A DNA stretch of 7,931 bases from Nitrospira sp. (GCA_015904045.1 JABMDG010000444.1:1-7931), one strand, 5' to 3'. Numbered from the stretch's first letter, positions 1 through 5,690 are shown. Made by a program: numbers and translations. The notes: a model not told the origin generated them from the sequence alone.

Positions 1-35
1 GCTGGTCTCGTGTTCCGCATTACCTGAAAACCGTA

Positions 36-100
36 TCAACAACGCGAAACTCGAAACGTTCAACTTGAAACTTGTCTCGTGTCACGTTTCACGTGCACAT
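36..100. repeat. Dispersed repeat copy overlapping the 3' end of the SagB-like gene
   Basis: This segment contains GAAACTCGAAACG, CAACTTGAAACTTG, TCTCGTGTCACG and TTTCACGTGCAC, units of the local repeat family. ACGTTTCACG (84-93) is the reverse complement of 796-805. It encodes the last dozen residues of the SagB-like protein and supplies its TGA stop (60-62). Confidence 0.6.
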
Positions 101-1841
101 ACGCGGGCAACGTCTGTAGGCGCCGATCTTCCACCGGCCCGCCGATCGTGAAATGATAGAGCGACTGGCAACTGAGCCCTTTCACGGCGAGGATGTCGTG
201 CACCGGATCGTCGAAGAAGCAGCCGATGCCGGTTGCGCGCACGCCGGCCGCTTCAGCTTCCAGATACAGCACCTGACCCAGCAACCCAGATTCCCAGAAC
301 AAGCGTGGATACCACCAGGCACCGCGCTCACGCAATCCCCCTTCGAACTCCGCCAACATTCCGAACGAAAAAGCGCTGTCTCCAGCAATATCTTGTCGGC
401 AACTGACTTGCACCGCCAGTTGTCGCGCATCTCCTTCCAACAGCCACCAGAGCGGCAGGTCGTGCGGGCAGCTTGGTGCCGGCACCCAATTGATCTCGGG
501 ATTCATGGATTGCTGAATAAAGGGAAGCTTCCGCCGGTCTCGGACTAAGAAATAGAGGCCCGGTGTCAGCCCATCGACCCGATGGACAAAGAGCATCAGG
601 TGAACAGCTGGATCATATGGCCACACGTCCCAGGGCATCGGCCGATTCAATTGCCCCCGTTCAGCACAGGGCATGACCTTCTGGAGCATTTGAAAGAACA
701 TCGCAGCTGTGATCGACGTTCGACCGTCAAACGCCACGGCGCTCCGGCGTTGCCTGATAATCTGGCCCGCCGACGGACCAGCGTCATTCGTCATTCGTGA
801 AACGTCACTCGTGGATAGCCTAGGACGGAGCGCCGAATGCGGCTCTGTTGTGCCCTTCCAACTCGCTGCGGCTACCTCCTCAATAATCTGCCAATGAACC
901 CCATGTTCCCGACTTAAACAATTGGCTTTGCCATGCCATGTTCCACCGATCATTTCCTTCACCTCTGTCGGATCCAGAAACAACGGTATTTCTTCTGACT
1001 CTAGCCGATTGATGATTGACGTTTGACTCTTGACGTCCCAGGGCCAGATCACCGCGAGACAGTCCGGATGCTCCGGTTCGGCATCTGCAAAATCCTCTTT
1101 CCGGTTCGTTCCCAACAGTAATGCCACCGTGTTTTGATCCAGCCCATCCAGCAACACCATGTTCCAGCCCAGCGTTGCCGCCGCAATTCGTGCAGTCCCA
1201 ATCGCATGCCCCACGTCGTGATTGCAGTAGCGAAACGCCCGCTCGCCGTACTTCCAGGCCTCGCGCCAATGCACCGACGTAAGCCCAAAGAGAAAGGCCC
1301 CTTCCGGAAACGGGTTCAGTACGTGAGCCACTTGCTCAGCGGGAAACTCCGCGCGCAATTCGAGTCCGTGTTCCTTCGGCGCATAGTGGTACAGTCCCGG
1401 TTTGAGTTCGAGTCCGACCATCTCCGGCAACACCACATACCCTTCCGTGGGATGCAAATTGCCGGACGAGGGATTCATTCGCAACGCCCACTCCGAGTCC
1501 CCGGCCTTTTTCCAAGCCGATAAGGCGAGGGCTAATTCAAAAAATCGAGACACTGTTCGCAGGCTGACAGGCTGAGAAGGAACACGCCCATGCTCATAGA
1601 TTGCATCGTACGCTGGTGAGACTGGGGCCTCGTCTGCCTTCAGCAATGGGAGCGAGAACAGCTGCGCACCTTCAAACCGCCGAAACGGATCTGGCTGATT
1701 CACCCAATCGAGAAACCCCAACGATCGGGCATACCGGTTGTAGTGGTGTTTGGTCTGAACATGGTAACGAATGACCTGCTCGACCGGATCAGTCGAAGCG
1801 GAGGCGTCCGCAGGAATAGGCGCTGTCTTCTCGGTACTCAT
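60..1841 (-). CDS. SagB/ThcOx-type nitroreductase-family dehydrogenase, two fused domains
   Basis: A 593-residue protein predicted to be an FMN-dependent oxidoreductase of the SagB/ThcOx branch of the nitroreductase superfamily. In peptide-toxin pathways, relatives oxidise azolines to azoles; the substrate here is unknown. The first half (about residues 25-280) carries RMNPSSGNLHPTEGY near residues 121-135, the family's flavin-site signature. It also has AWKYGERAFRY with a Lys-Tyr pair at 197-198, matching the Lys-Tyr motif of SagB enzymes. A second nitroreductase-like half starts near residue 361 with RQRRSAVAFDGRTS and runs to about 575. There is no signal peptide, so it is probably cytoplasmic. 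Start: the ATG at 1841 fits because the conserved region (QVIRYHVQTKHHYNRYARSLGFLDW) begins near residue 22. No Shine-Dalgarno sequence precedes this ATG. Oddities: the inter-domain linker (about 344-353) and the last dozen residues plus the stop codon are encoded by sequence resembling the local dispersed repeats. No YcaO or precursor peptide gene is adjacent. The family call is firm; the function is not known. Confidence 0.93.
   Translation of the reverse strand: MSTEKTAPIPADASASTDPVEQVIRYHVQTKHHYNRYARSLGFLDWVNQPDPFRRFEGAQLFSLPLLKADEAPVSPAYDAIYEHGRVPSQPVSLRTVSRFFELALALSAWKKAGDSEWALRMNPSSGNLHPTEGYVVLPEMVGLELKPGLYHYAPKEHGLELRAEFPAEQVAHVLNPFPEGAFLFGLTSVHWREAWKYGERAFRYCNHDVGHAIGTARIAAATLGWNMVLLDGLDQNTVALLLGTNRKEDFADAEPEHPDCLAVIWPWDVKSQTSIINRLESEEIPLFLDPTEVKEMIGGTWHGKANCLSREHGVHWQIIEEVAAASWKGTTEPHSALRPRLSTSDVSRMTNDAGPSAGQIIRQRRSAVAFDGRTSITAAMFFQMLQKVMPCAERGQLNRPMPWDVWPYDPAVHLMLFVHRVDGLTPGLYFLVRDRRKLPFIQQSMNPEINWVPAPSCPHDLPLWWLLEGDARQLAVQVSCRQDIAGDSAFSFGMLAEFEGGLRERGAWWYPRLFWESGLLGQVLYLEAEAAGVRATGIGCFFDDPVHDILAVKGLSCQSLYHFTIGGPVEDRRLQTLPAYVHVKRDTRQVSS
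781..814. repeat. Repeat-like segment in the linker of the SagB-like gene
   Basis: GCGTCATTCGTCATTCGTGA followed by AACGTCACTCGTGG contains tandem TCATTCG units and CGTGAAACGT (796-805), which is found reverse-complemented at 84-93. On the coding strand it is read as about TSDVSRMTND (residues 344-353), between the two nitroreductase halves. Confidence 0.55.
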
Positions 1842-1859
1842 TGCAATGGTGGAGGCAGT

Positions 1860-1901
1860 CTACCGAGCAGCGGGAAAGAAAGTAAACGCCGCAACCGGCA
1901 T
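1860..1901 (-). CDS. Possible 13-residue leader peptide upstream of the SagB-like gene
   Basis: A short minus-strand reading frame, MPVAAFTFFPAAR followed by TAG. It is preceded by the best ribosome-binding sequence of this locus, AAAGGAGGT (minus strand of 1904-1912), with only 2-4 nt before the ATG. It lies in the same frame as the SagB-like gene, 20 codons upstream of that gene's ATG, with one in-frame TAG (1860-1862) between them. The SagB-like ATG has no Shine-Dalgarno of its own. The frame could therefore be a translated leader that feeds ribosomes to the main gene, or a former N-terminal extension closed by a point mutation. It could also be chance: the spacing is tight and the AG-rich stretch overlaps a possible promoter of the divergent gene. 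Confidence 0.3.
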   Translation of the reverse strand: MPVAAFTFFPAAR

Positions 1902-1930
1902 TGACCTCCTTTCCTCATCCTCAGTATCCT
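1901..1930 (+). promoter_or_regulatory. Candidate sigma-70-type promoter for the gene at 1980
   Basis: A TTGACC -35 (1901-1906, 5 of 6 consensus) is followed after 18 bp by TATCCT (1925-1930, 4 of 6). A start near 1937 would leave a leader of about 43 nt. The site lies in the 138-bp divergent region and its -35 overlaps the opposite-strand Shine-Dalgarno-like sequence. It was found by eye only. Confidence 0.35.
1904..1912 (-). promoter_or_regulatory. Strong Shine-Dalgarno-like site in the divergent region
   Basis: The minus strand reads AAAGGAGGT here, a near-perfect anti-16S match. It sits just upstream of the ATG at 1901 and not at the SagB-like start at 1841, which has no such site. It is the main support for the 13-codon leader frame. 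Confidence 0.4.
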
Positions 1931-1979
1931 CGAACAAGCCGATACGATATGCTTTACAACATGCGAGGTAGACACTCCG

Positions 1980-2402
1980 ATGCGATTTGACCCAGCCCTG
2001 GCCGCTCAGCAAGCGTTTCACCAATCAAACGCCGAGCTCGGCTCCGACTGGGAGGCCGCCGTCGAACTCGAAACTACGTTTTCCTCCAACGCCGGGCCAA
2101 CCGCACGGGAAGCATACGAAGGCTTGTTGGCTCTGGCCACACGCTGCCCCAAAGCCCGATCGTTTCAGGCCTTCTGTATCTACATCACCTGGCAACAGGC
2201 GACAGAGGAGACGATCGCGCGCCATTTCGAGACAGGCATACGACTGTGTGAAGCGTATCTCGCATCGCGTGAAGCACGAACAGAACAAGATGTCGAACAG
2301 ATCGAAGAACTGTATGGCTCGTTTCGGGCAGGATTGGGCCTGGAAGAAGAGGACGAGATCCAAGTCGAATACAGAAAAGACACGCCCAAGGGCGGCGACT
2401 GA
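1980..2402 (+). CDS. Hypothetical protein, 140 residues, helical, acidic
   Basis: I do not recognise this family. The protein begins MRFDPALAAQQAFHQSNAELG and has no signal peptide or membrane segment, so it is probably cytoplasmic. It looks mainly helical and ends in an acidic, charged tail (EELYGSFRAGLGLEEEDEIQVEYRKD). The ATG at 1980 is preceded at 11 nt by GAGGT (1964-1968), a modest ribosome-binding site. Residues 90-102 (CEAYLASREARTE) are encoded by DNA closely resembling the repeat that lies just after the stop codon: a 19-bp stretch at 2248-2266 matches 2414-2432 with one mismatch. That segment may be repeat-derived. The gene is divergent from the SagB-like enzyme and precedes the TPR gene by 105 bp on the same strand. 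Co-transcription is possible, but a repeat hairpin lies between them. Confidence 0.75.
   Translation: MRFDPALAAQQAFHQSNAELGSDWEAAVELETTFSSNAGPTAREAYEGLLALATRCPKARSFQAFCIYITWQQATEETIARHFETGIRLCEAYLASREARTEQDVEQIEELYGSFRAGLGLEEEDEIQVEYRKDTPKGGD
2248..2281 (+). repeat. Repeat-like segment inside the 140-residue protein gene
   Basis: GTGAAGCGTATCTCGCATC (2248-2266) matches 2414-2432 in the following intergenic region with a single mismatch, and a second GTGAAGC follows at 2270. The segment is in frame and stop-free in the host gene. It may be a repeat copy inside a coding sequence, or the intergenic copy may derive from it. Confidence 0.55.
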
Positions 2403-2403
2403 A

Positions 2404-2500
2404 TACGTATCTCGTGAAGCGTATGTCGCATCTCGCAAACAACAACATGGACACATTCTCTTTCTGTTCCGCGCTTCACGAGATACGCTTCACGAACGAC
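2404..2500. repeat. Intergenic inverted repeat pair of the dispersed repeat family
   Basis: CGTATCTCGTGAAGCG (2406-2421) is the exact reverse complement of 2472-2487, giving a 16-bp stem with a loop of about 50 nt. Both arms continue with more repeat-like sequence (GTATGTCGCATCTCGC on the left, CTTCACGAACGAC on the right). The pair fills most of the gap between the stop codon at 2402 and the TPR gene start at 2508. A transcript through it could fold into a hairpin. No T-run follows, so it is not a standard intrinsic terminator. Confidence 0.8.
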
Positions 2501-2507
2501 GATTCCC

Positions 2508-3272
2508 ATGGCTGATGATCACAAACATCGGGCGCGGATTTTTCTCCATCGGGGAGATCTGGTCCGGGCCAGGGCTGCCTGGGAAGCCGCCGTGGCCGAT
2601 GATCGGGCCGCAAACAATCCCCGTGAACTATCAACCTCGCTCGGCAATCTGGGCAACACCTGCGCGTTGATGCAGGACTTTGCCGCCGCAGAACACTGTT
2701 ATCGGGAAGTCCTTGGCATTCAACGGACGGAGCGCAATCAGCACGCCATCGCTCATACGCTCGTCAATCTCGGCAATCTTCACATCGGCGCCGACCACCC
2801 GGAAAAGTCCCGCCCCTATTACCTCGAAGCCTTGGACCTCCTGCGCGCGTTGAACGACGATCGCGCGCTCGGCATTCTCTATAACAACCTCGCCCTGCAG
2901 GAGGCCCGAGACGGACAGTGGGATCAGGCCGTGGCCTCATTTAAACAAGCGCTCGACCACCACCGAGTCGTCGGCAATGAAGAAGGCCTGGCCGTGACCT
3001 ACAGTCAATTAGGGAAATGCTATCTCGACCAAGGCGATCTGGCCAAAGCCGAACGCTGTCTGAACAATGCCTCGGAACATTACATCAAACTCGGCAACGA
3101 GCCGGCTGAGGCAGCTGTACTTCGACTCTTGGCGACAGTCTATGACACCCGCCACGATCTGATTTCGGCGCGGCGATGTCTTGAACGTGTGGTCGCGCTC
3201 GACCAGCGATACCGACTGCCGGAGTTCCAAGCCGACTCGGCTCACCTCGCCGAACTGATCAGCTCCGACTAG
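2508..3272 (+). CDS. TPR-repeat protein, 254 residues
   Basis: A cytoplasmic tetratricopeptide-repeat protein without signal peptide or membrane segment. About six helix-turn-helix units cover nearly the whole chain. They repeat at a strict 40-residue period: GNLGN near 46, VNLGNL near 86, NNLAL near 126, SQLGKCYLDQGDLAKAE near 166, and a degenerate unit near 206. The 40-residue spacing is that of the longer TPRs of the kinesin-light-chain/LGN type, not the usual 34. Such proteins are protein-protein interaction scaffolds; no partner can be named. The ATG at 2508 begins MADDHKHRARIFLHRGDLVRA, which runs straight into the first repeat, so the start is well placed. No clear Shine-Dalgarno precedes it, because the upstream DNA is the dispersed repeat (ending about 2500). 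The family call is firm and the role unknown. Confidence 0.88.
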   Translation: MADDHKHRARIFLHRGDLVRARAAWEAAVADDRAANNPRELSTSLGNLGNTCALMQDFAAAEHCYREVLGIQRTERNQHAIAHTLVNLGNLHIGADHPEKSRPYYLEALDLLRALNDDRALGILYNNLALQEARDGQWDQAVASFKQALDHHRVVGNEEGLAVTYSQLGKCYLDQGDLAKAERCLNNASEHYIKLGNEPAEAAVLRLLATVYDTRHDLISARRCLERVVALDQRYRLPEFQADSAHLAELISSD

Positions 3273-3488
3273 TCTTTGCGCCGGTCGCCCCCCTGCCTCG
3301 GACTCGATGTGCCCATTCCCCGTTCCCCCTTGCGCCTTGTCCAGCGTTCTCACACTTTGCGACACACCGCTCTATCCAAATTGCTGGACAGTATCAAAAC
3401 CTCTGCTACCTTTGAAGCGTCACACCTGGACGCCTGTTGATCAAGTTTCATTTCACACACGCCGACAGGGTAGTGACCTGGAGACAGC
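3273..3488 (+). promoter_or_regulatory. Intergenic region with candidate promoter for the PagL-like/lipoprotein pair
   Basis: There is no credible gene in these 216 bp. The best promoter candidate is TGGACA (3385-3390, 5 of 6 to TTGACA), 16 bp, then TGC-TACCTT (extended -10, hexamer 3407-3412, weak). This would start transcription near 3419, with a leader of about 70 nt. No intrinsic terminator for the TPR gene is visible. Confidence 0.3.
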
Positions 3489-4091
3489 ATGGTCTTGCTT
3501 GCGCGAACCTTCACTGCCCTGACACTCATCACCATGCTGATGGCACCCGGTATCCAGGCCGGGGAAGTCTCGCCAACCATCACCGTCGGCACGCAGGAAG
3601 TCGGACTCACCGCCGGCTATATGTTCTCTCATCGCCTGACCGAACTGCACACGACCAATCAACATGGACCCGCGTTGATGCCGTCATGGATGATGACCCT
3701 GACTGATCCCATCGGCGACAGCTGGTACCGTGGGCAAATCTCGATCGGTGCCGAGATGGTCTATCTCCAGTTTCGCGAACCGATCCTGACCCATGGCGTC
3801 GGTTTCACGCCAAGAATCAAGTACACGTTCGTCGCCTTGGGTCGTCTCCGGCCCTATGCGGAATTCAGCGGCGGGCCCTTCTGGACCGATCTCGGCGGGA
3901 ATATCGACGAACAGGCCAATGAGTTCAACTTTGTGCTCACAGGGGGAGTCGGCGTGTCCTGGTTTCTCACGCCGCAACTCGCCGCCAACGCCGGGTACCG
4001 CTTCCATCATATTTCGAATGCCGGAACCGCATTCCCAAATCTTGGACTGAATGCAAGTCTGCCCTTCGGTGGCTTTTCATTCTATTTCTGA
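3489..4091 (+). CDS. PagL-like acyloxyacyl hydrolase (lipid A 3-O-deacylase family) outer-membrane protein
   Basis: A 200-residue outer-membrane beta-barrel of the PagL/acyloxyacyl hydrolase family. Classical PagL removes the 3-O acyl chain from lipid A in the outer leaflet. A Sec signal peptide is clear (MVLLARTFTALTLITMLMAP, cleavage after GIQA, about residue 24). Alternating barrel strands follow, and the chain ends FGGFSFYF with a terminal Phe, the usual barrel-assembly signal. The family's active-site segment is at the C-terminus: FHHISNAG, with His174 and Ser176 matching the catalytic His-x-Ser of PagL. The third catalytic residue, Glu in Pseudomonas PagL, aligns with Asn188 here (PNLGLN). 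The enzyme may therefore use another base or have altered activity. The ATG at 3489 has GGAG 5 nt upstream. It is followed after 13 bp by a lipoprotein gene, very likely in one operon. Confidence 0.85.
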   Translation: MVLLARTFTALTLITMLMAPGIQAGEVSPTITVGTQEVGLTAGYMFSHRLTELHTTNQHGPALMPSWMMTLTDPIGDSWYRGQISIGAEMVYLQFREPILTHGVGFTPRIKYTFVALGRLRPYAEFSGGPFWTDLGGNIDEQANEFNFVLTGGVGVSWFLTPQLAANAGYRFHHISNAGTAFPNLGLNASLPFGGFSFYF

Positions 4092-4096
4092 GGAGA
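4091..4096 (+). promoter_or_regulatory. Ribosome-binding site that fixes the lipoprotein start at 4105
   Basis: AGGAGA overlaps the last base of the PagL-like gene's stop codon and lies about 8 nt before the ATG at 4105. An upstream in-frame ATG at 4051 lies inside the preceding gene and would put 18 extra residues before the signal peptide, so 4105 is preferred. Confidence 0.75.
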
Positions 4097-4104
4097 CGAA
4101 GATC

Positions 4105-4857
4105 ATGACGATGTCTGCCTTTCGCTGGTCGGCCTTAGGTCTCGTCGGATTCGTGATGTGCAGCATGACCGCATGCACTCGATGGATCGACGTGAAATCT
4201 CCCTCATCGGATCCACAGGAAAGCCTCTCGCTTACGCTTTCCAGTGATGAACGGGTTCCATTGGTCATAGATACCTTCCGCTTGTCGCAGAACGGCACGC
4301 CTCAACATCCTGCCTCTGACGCCGAACGCCGAGTCTTGAATGCGCTCCAGGAAACGCGTCTCTTTTCCACGCTCGTTCCCCTTGGAGGAGCCTCCGCTTC
4401 GGTCGAAGGCAAGGCGATATCCGCTCGGGTCACATTCGATGAAACGATCGATCCCCATTCAGGGCCCACAGCCTTCAAAGGCATCGTAATCGGCACCTCG
4501 ATGTTCCTCCTCTCGCCGATCATTGAGCTGGACTATGACTATACCGCGCAGGCGCATCTGGAACTTGAGCGCTGGGACGGGCACATGACACACTATGAAG
4601 CGCGATCATCCGGAACGGCCCATTACAATCTGTTCGGCGCCAGTCCGATCGTGATCGACGAACTGAAGGGACGGGTGATCGAAACCTGCCTGAATGCATT
4701 GATGAATCAGTTGGTGCAGGACACCGCCTTGTACATGGCGAGTAAGACGCCCTTGCCGGCATCGAGGATTCGTACTGTCACCGTGAAGACTCACCGGCCG
4801 GCTGGCGCAACGGCAGCCCTTCCCGGAGTCCCTGTCTCGGCAAACCCGGCTCCCTAA
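4105..4857 (+). CDS. Predicted lipoprotein of unknown function, 250 residues
   Basis: I do not recognise the family. The N-terminus MTMSAFRWSALGLVGFVMCSMTAC is a lipoprotein signal, with a basic residue, a hydrophobic core and a lipobox-like MTAC; Cys24 would be lipidated. The residues after it (TRWID) have no Asp at +2, so outer-membrane delivery is the default guess. A second hydrophobic stretch, GIVIGTSMFLLSPIIEL (about 126-142), lies mid-protein and could be a buried strand or membrane contact. The region after it (DYDYTAQAHLELERWDGH) looks like beta strands, followed by a helix near VIETCLNALMNQLVQDTAL. The tail is Pro/Ala-rich. With AGGAGA overlapping the stop codon of the PagL-like gene 13 bp upstream, the two are probably translated from one message. 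This suggests a linked role at the outer membrane, which is an inference only. A further ATG at 4111 is an alternative start. Confidence 0.8.
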   Translation: MTMSAFRWSALGLVGFVMCSMTACTRWIDVKSPSSDPQESLSLTLSSDERVPLVIDTFRLSQNGTPQHPASDAERRVLNALQETRLFSTLVPLGGASASVEGKAISARVTFDETIDPHSGPTAFKGIVIGTSMFLLSPIIELDYDYTAQAHLELERWDGHMTHYEARSSGTAHYNLFGASPIVIDELKGRVIETCLNALMNQLVQDTALYMASKTPLPASRIRTVTVKTHRPAGATAALPGVPVSANPAP

Positions 4858-4904
4858 TCCGCATGATTCACGATGGGTCGCCGATGGCGCGACATTTTCC
4901 TCCG

Positions 4905-4969
4905 ATCTCGTGATACAGGCCATACGCTATCAGCTATACGCTCTTCTCCTTAACGAGATACGCTTCACC
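4905..4969. repeat. Dispersed repeat copy between the lipoprotein and small TPR genes
   Basis: ACGAGATACGCTTCAC (4953-4968) matches 2478-2493 exactly over 16 bp. The preceding bases contain ATCTCGTGATAC, ATACGCTATCAG and CTATACGCTC, which look like degenerate tandem units of the same family. The copy lies in the 191-bp gap after the lipoprotein stop codon. Confidence 0.7.
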
Positions 4970-5009
4970 TGAACATCACCCGACCATCTGGCCGATCTGA
5001 CTCTTTCGA

Positions 5010-5018
5010 TGGTATAGT
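5010..5018 (+). promoter_or_regulatory. Candidate extended -10 promoter for the small TPR gene
   Basis: TGG-TATAGT (hexamer 5013-5018, 5 of 6 to TATAAT, with the TGn extension) lies about 30 nt upstream of the ATG at 5049. No good -35 is seen, as expected for some extended -10 promoters. The same TGn-TATAGT form occurs before the sigma-factor gene. Confidence 0.45.
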
Positions 5019-5048
5019 GCTTCCCCGATAGCAACGGAGAAACGCTTC

Positions 5049-5366
5049 ATGGACATCGATGCATTTCGCCTTATGGTTGCCAAACATCCAAAAGGATTTC
5101 TCGGGCGATATGGCCTCGGGAACAAGATCCTCCAGGAAGGCGGCAGTCTTGAGGAAGCCGTCGAGCATCTCACGGTCGCCACACAACTGGACCCGACCCA
5201 TGTGGCATCCCATCTGGCCCTGGGTCGTGCGTTGATCGGACTAGGCAAACCAGCCGACGCCAAACCGATTCTCACCGCAGGCATCGAGGCTGCGCTCTCG
5301 GGACGGTCCAACGGCGGCAAGGATCTCGTACCTGAAATGCAGCACCTGCTGCGCACGCTCGCATAG
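5049..5366 (+). CDS. Small TPR protein, 105 residues
   Basis: A short cytoplasmic protein with two tetratricopeptide units, at about residues 17-50 (GRYGLGNKILQEGGSLEEAVEHLTVATQLDP) and 51-84 (VASHLALGRALIGLGKPADAKPILTAGIEAA). The repeat-to-repeat Pro after LD and the alanine/glycine pattern are typical TPR features. It has no signal peptide or membrane segment. The ATG at 5049 is supported by GGAGA (5036-5040) 8 nt upstream. A 66-residue hypothetical gene with its own strong ribosome-binding site follows 28 bp later, so the two are probably co-transcribed. The partner is unknown. Small two-TPR proteins of this kind are often adaptor or assembly factors, but no specific role can be read from the sequence. 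Confidence 0.85.
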   Translation: MDIDAFRLMVAKHPKGFLGRYGLGNKILQEGGSLEEAVEHLTVATQLDPTHVASHLALGRALIGLGKPADAKPILTAGIEAALSGRSNGGKDLVPEMQHLLRTLA

Positions 5367-5394
5367 ACGAACTCGAACGATAAAGGAGCCGCGT

Positions 5395-5595
5395 ATGACT
5401 CTCGACGAGGCTAGACACCGAATCGAAACAGCCGTCACTCAATATGGGCAGCATGCCGCCCCCGCGATCGATCTCGTCATGGCAGAGGTCCGTTCCGACA
5501 TGGGCGCCCGCGCATTCAACGAACTCGTTGAAGATTTCGATTTGGAGCTCCTGTACAACATCGCGCCGATGGAATCGGACCATTCCAACAGCTGA
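5395..5595 (+). CDS. Hypothetical small acidic protein, 66 residues
   Basis: I do not recognise the family. The protein starts MTLDEARHRIETAVTQYGQHAAPAIDLV and appears all-helical and acidic, without signal peptide or membrane segment. The ATG at 5395 has a very good AAGGAG (5383-5388) 6 nt upstream, the clearest ribosome-binding site in this half of the window. This is the main reason to regard so short a frame as a real gene. It lies 28 bp after the small TPR gene and is likely in the same transcript, so a direct partnership with that protein is plausible. The following glycosyltransferase seems to have its own promoter. Confidence 0.7.
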   Translation: MTLDEARHRIETAVTQYGQHAAPAIDLVMAEVRSDMGARAFNELVEDFDLELLYNIAPMESDHSNS

Positions 5596-5660
5596 GCCAG
5601 GCAGAGCGATGCCAAGGCGCAAGGACCAAATGGCTCCCTCCTTGATTGTCCCCTGCCGCC

Positions 5661-5690
5661 GTTTCACTTGGCACTTCTCACTTGCCACTT
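5661..5690. repeat. Divergent copy of the dispersed repeat upstream of the glycosyltransferase
   Basis: GTTTCACTTGGCACTTCTCA followed by CTTGCCACTT has the (G)TTTCAC core seen at 86-92 and a duplicated CACTTG(G)C-type unit. It ends a few bases before a good -10 hexamer and contributes the -35 of the predicted promoter. Confidence 0.5.

Noticed and set aside
153..548. Plus-strand 131-codon open frame inside the SagB-like gene
   Set aside because: It is antisense to a well-conserved enzyme, has no ribosome-binding site and no recognisable protein features.
880..1523. Overlapping 129-codon open frames on both strands inside the SagB-like gene
   Set aside because: They are other-frame shadows of a high-GC gene, with Arg/Gly/Trp-rich unnatural composition.
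1771..1971. Plus-strand 66-codon frame across the divergent region
   Set aside because: It overlaps the start of the SagB-like gene, lacks a ribosome-binding site and has no protein-like pattern.
1987..2670. 227-codon plus-strand frame spanning two genes and the repeat gap
   Set aside because: It is Arg/Pro-rich out-of-frame reading of the 140-residue and TPR genes; both of those frames have better starts and sensible composition.
4051..4104. Upstream start for the lipoprotein at 4051
   Set aside because: It lies inside the PagL-like gene and would bury the lipoprotein signal behind 18 residues; the ATG at 4105 has a good ribosome-binding site.
36..5690. Repeats considered as a CRISPR array
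   Set aside because: Copies are imperfect, in both orientations and scattered over kilobases, with no regular spacers and no cas genes.
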